Translations under genes and position numbers: made by a program
Shown: in pieces, positions 63,572 through 64,000 of the stretch
Layout: each line of letters begins with the position of its first letter
Numbering within the stretch: the stretch's first letter is position 1
Assembly: GCA_025996865.1 (NCBI GenBank)
Contig: BNTV01000009.1
Location: 1-64,000 of the forward strand
DNA: 64,000 bases
Direction: 5' to 3'
From: Bacteroidia bacterium
GTDB taxonomy: Bacteria; Bacteroidota; Bacteroidia; Bacteroidales; Azobacteroidaceae
Notes under the pieces: generated by a model
What the model saw: the letters and a program-made list of their open reading frames with translations, nothing else
What the model was told of the DNA's origin: nothing
Database searches by the model: none

Positions 63572-64000
63572 TTATTTCCTCTTCTTCAAAGATTCTACTT
63601 TATCTTTTAGTATTTCAGCGTCTTGTGTATTCTGCTTCGCCCTCTCCAATCTTTCTGCTTGTTCCTTAACCAATTCCTCATATTTCTCTACTTGTTTGCG
63701 AATTATTTTAATGCTATCATTGTATTTAAATTGCCTTTCCAACCGATAAACACCTTCTTCATTAGTCTGTCCATACATTTTGATATACCTGTATTTCAAA
63801 TCATTGTCCCTGTATTGACTGATAGTTTGCCGTTGATTAGCCATTAACCAAAACAATATCAGTATAATAATCGCCAATCCCACCCACGAAAGGAAAAACC
63901 AATTGGAACGCATGTCAATCGTATGGCGATAATGATGTTCTACTTTTGTCGGTTTTCTTACTTCTGCTATCACATCTTCAAATCGTTCTGTTATAGTACT
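63572..64000 (-). CDS. Membrane-anchored coiled-coil protein, 5' end outside window
   Basis: The frame is open through the right edge of the window, with ERFEDVIAEVRKPTKVEHHY before any ATG; a GTG at 63973 is only a nominal start. A transmembrane helix (WVGLAIIILILFWLM) is followed by NQRQTISQYRDNDLKYRYIKM and a coiled coil (VEKYEELVKEQAERLERAK). I recognise this as a conserved hypothetical of Bacteroidota mobile and mobilisation regions, without known role. Confidence 0.6.
   Translation of the reverse strand, partial: STITERFEDVIAEVRKPTKVEHHYRHTIDMRSNWFFLSWVGLAIIILILFWLMANQRQTISQYRDNDLKYRYIKMYGQTNEEGVYRLERQFKYNDSIKIIRKQVEKYEELVKEQAERLERAKQNTQDAEILKDKVESLKKRK

Noticed and set aside
1..64000. 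CRISPR arrays
   Set aside because: No regularly spaced repeat-spacer pattern and no cas gene were seen; the repeats present are irregularly spaced between genes.

Overview
The window looks like a chromosome segment of a low-GC member of the Bacteroidota, most likely Bacteroidales. The evidence is a SusC/SusD outer-membrane uptake locus, a TamL-type lipoprotein of the BamA superfamily, a hybrid TPR/AraC sensor, many lipoproteins, and repeated promoters of the Bacteroidota primary sigma type (TTG, 19-21 bp, TAnnTTTG). All family names come from reading the proteins by eye; no database was searched.

Layout. 1-8120 is a mosaic of small unrelated genes, nearly all on the + strand, mixed with decapitated or frameshifted remnants (IS1595 transposase end, DUF169, RhuM, AAA_14/DUF4143 ATPase, BRO-N, AbiEi, AbiEii) and separated by seven copies of a short intergenic repeat. 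8245-8900 is a REP-type Y1 transposase element with mirrored palindromic ends. 8975-22390 is one long operon: SNF2 helicase, Ycf46-like AAA ATPase, SF1 helicase, a PLD-like protein, a coiled-coil protein, DUF2997, DUF1257 (Ycf35-like) and a small radical-SAM protein. 22405-26565 holds scars and a restriction-modification locus whose C5 methyltransferase carries an exactly inverted 114-bp segment. 26593-36809 is a TPR/AraC regulator with a SusC-SusD-DUF4843-PKD-TlpA operon. 37222-42643 is a DUF1848/helicase/SAP-like/methyltransferase operon. 42658-44307 is decayed again. From 44365 the content is more core-like: a C-terminal half of leuS, ychF, an esterase, tamL, secreted proteins, an ABC exporter and tRNA-Val. 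The last 7 kb encode a nucleoside-phosphorylase-like protein and a 1698-residue protein that combines STAS-like, GHKL-ATPase and phosphoribosyltransferase-like domains.

Three themes tie the window together. First, the 3' end of the SNF2 gene recurs four times (complete gene, then 22512-23262, 26344-26565 and 36861-36968), each time directly before a new gene block. That 3' end carries a good outward promoter. Second, many remnants are joined at 6-8 bp microhomologies, so decay has gone mainly by short-repeat deletion, and the methyltransferase inversion likewise sits between 8-bp inverted repeats. Third, three multi-gene blocks (8975-22390, 37222-42643, 57083-63458) look like conflict or stress systems that I cannot match to a well-described defence system.
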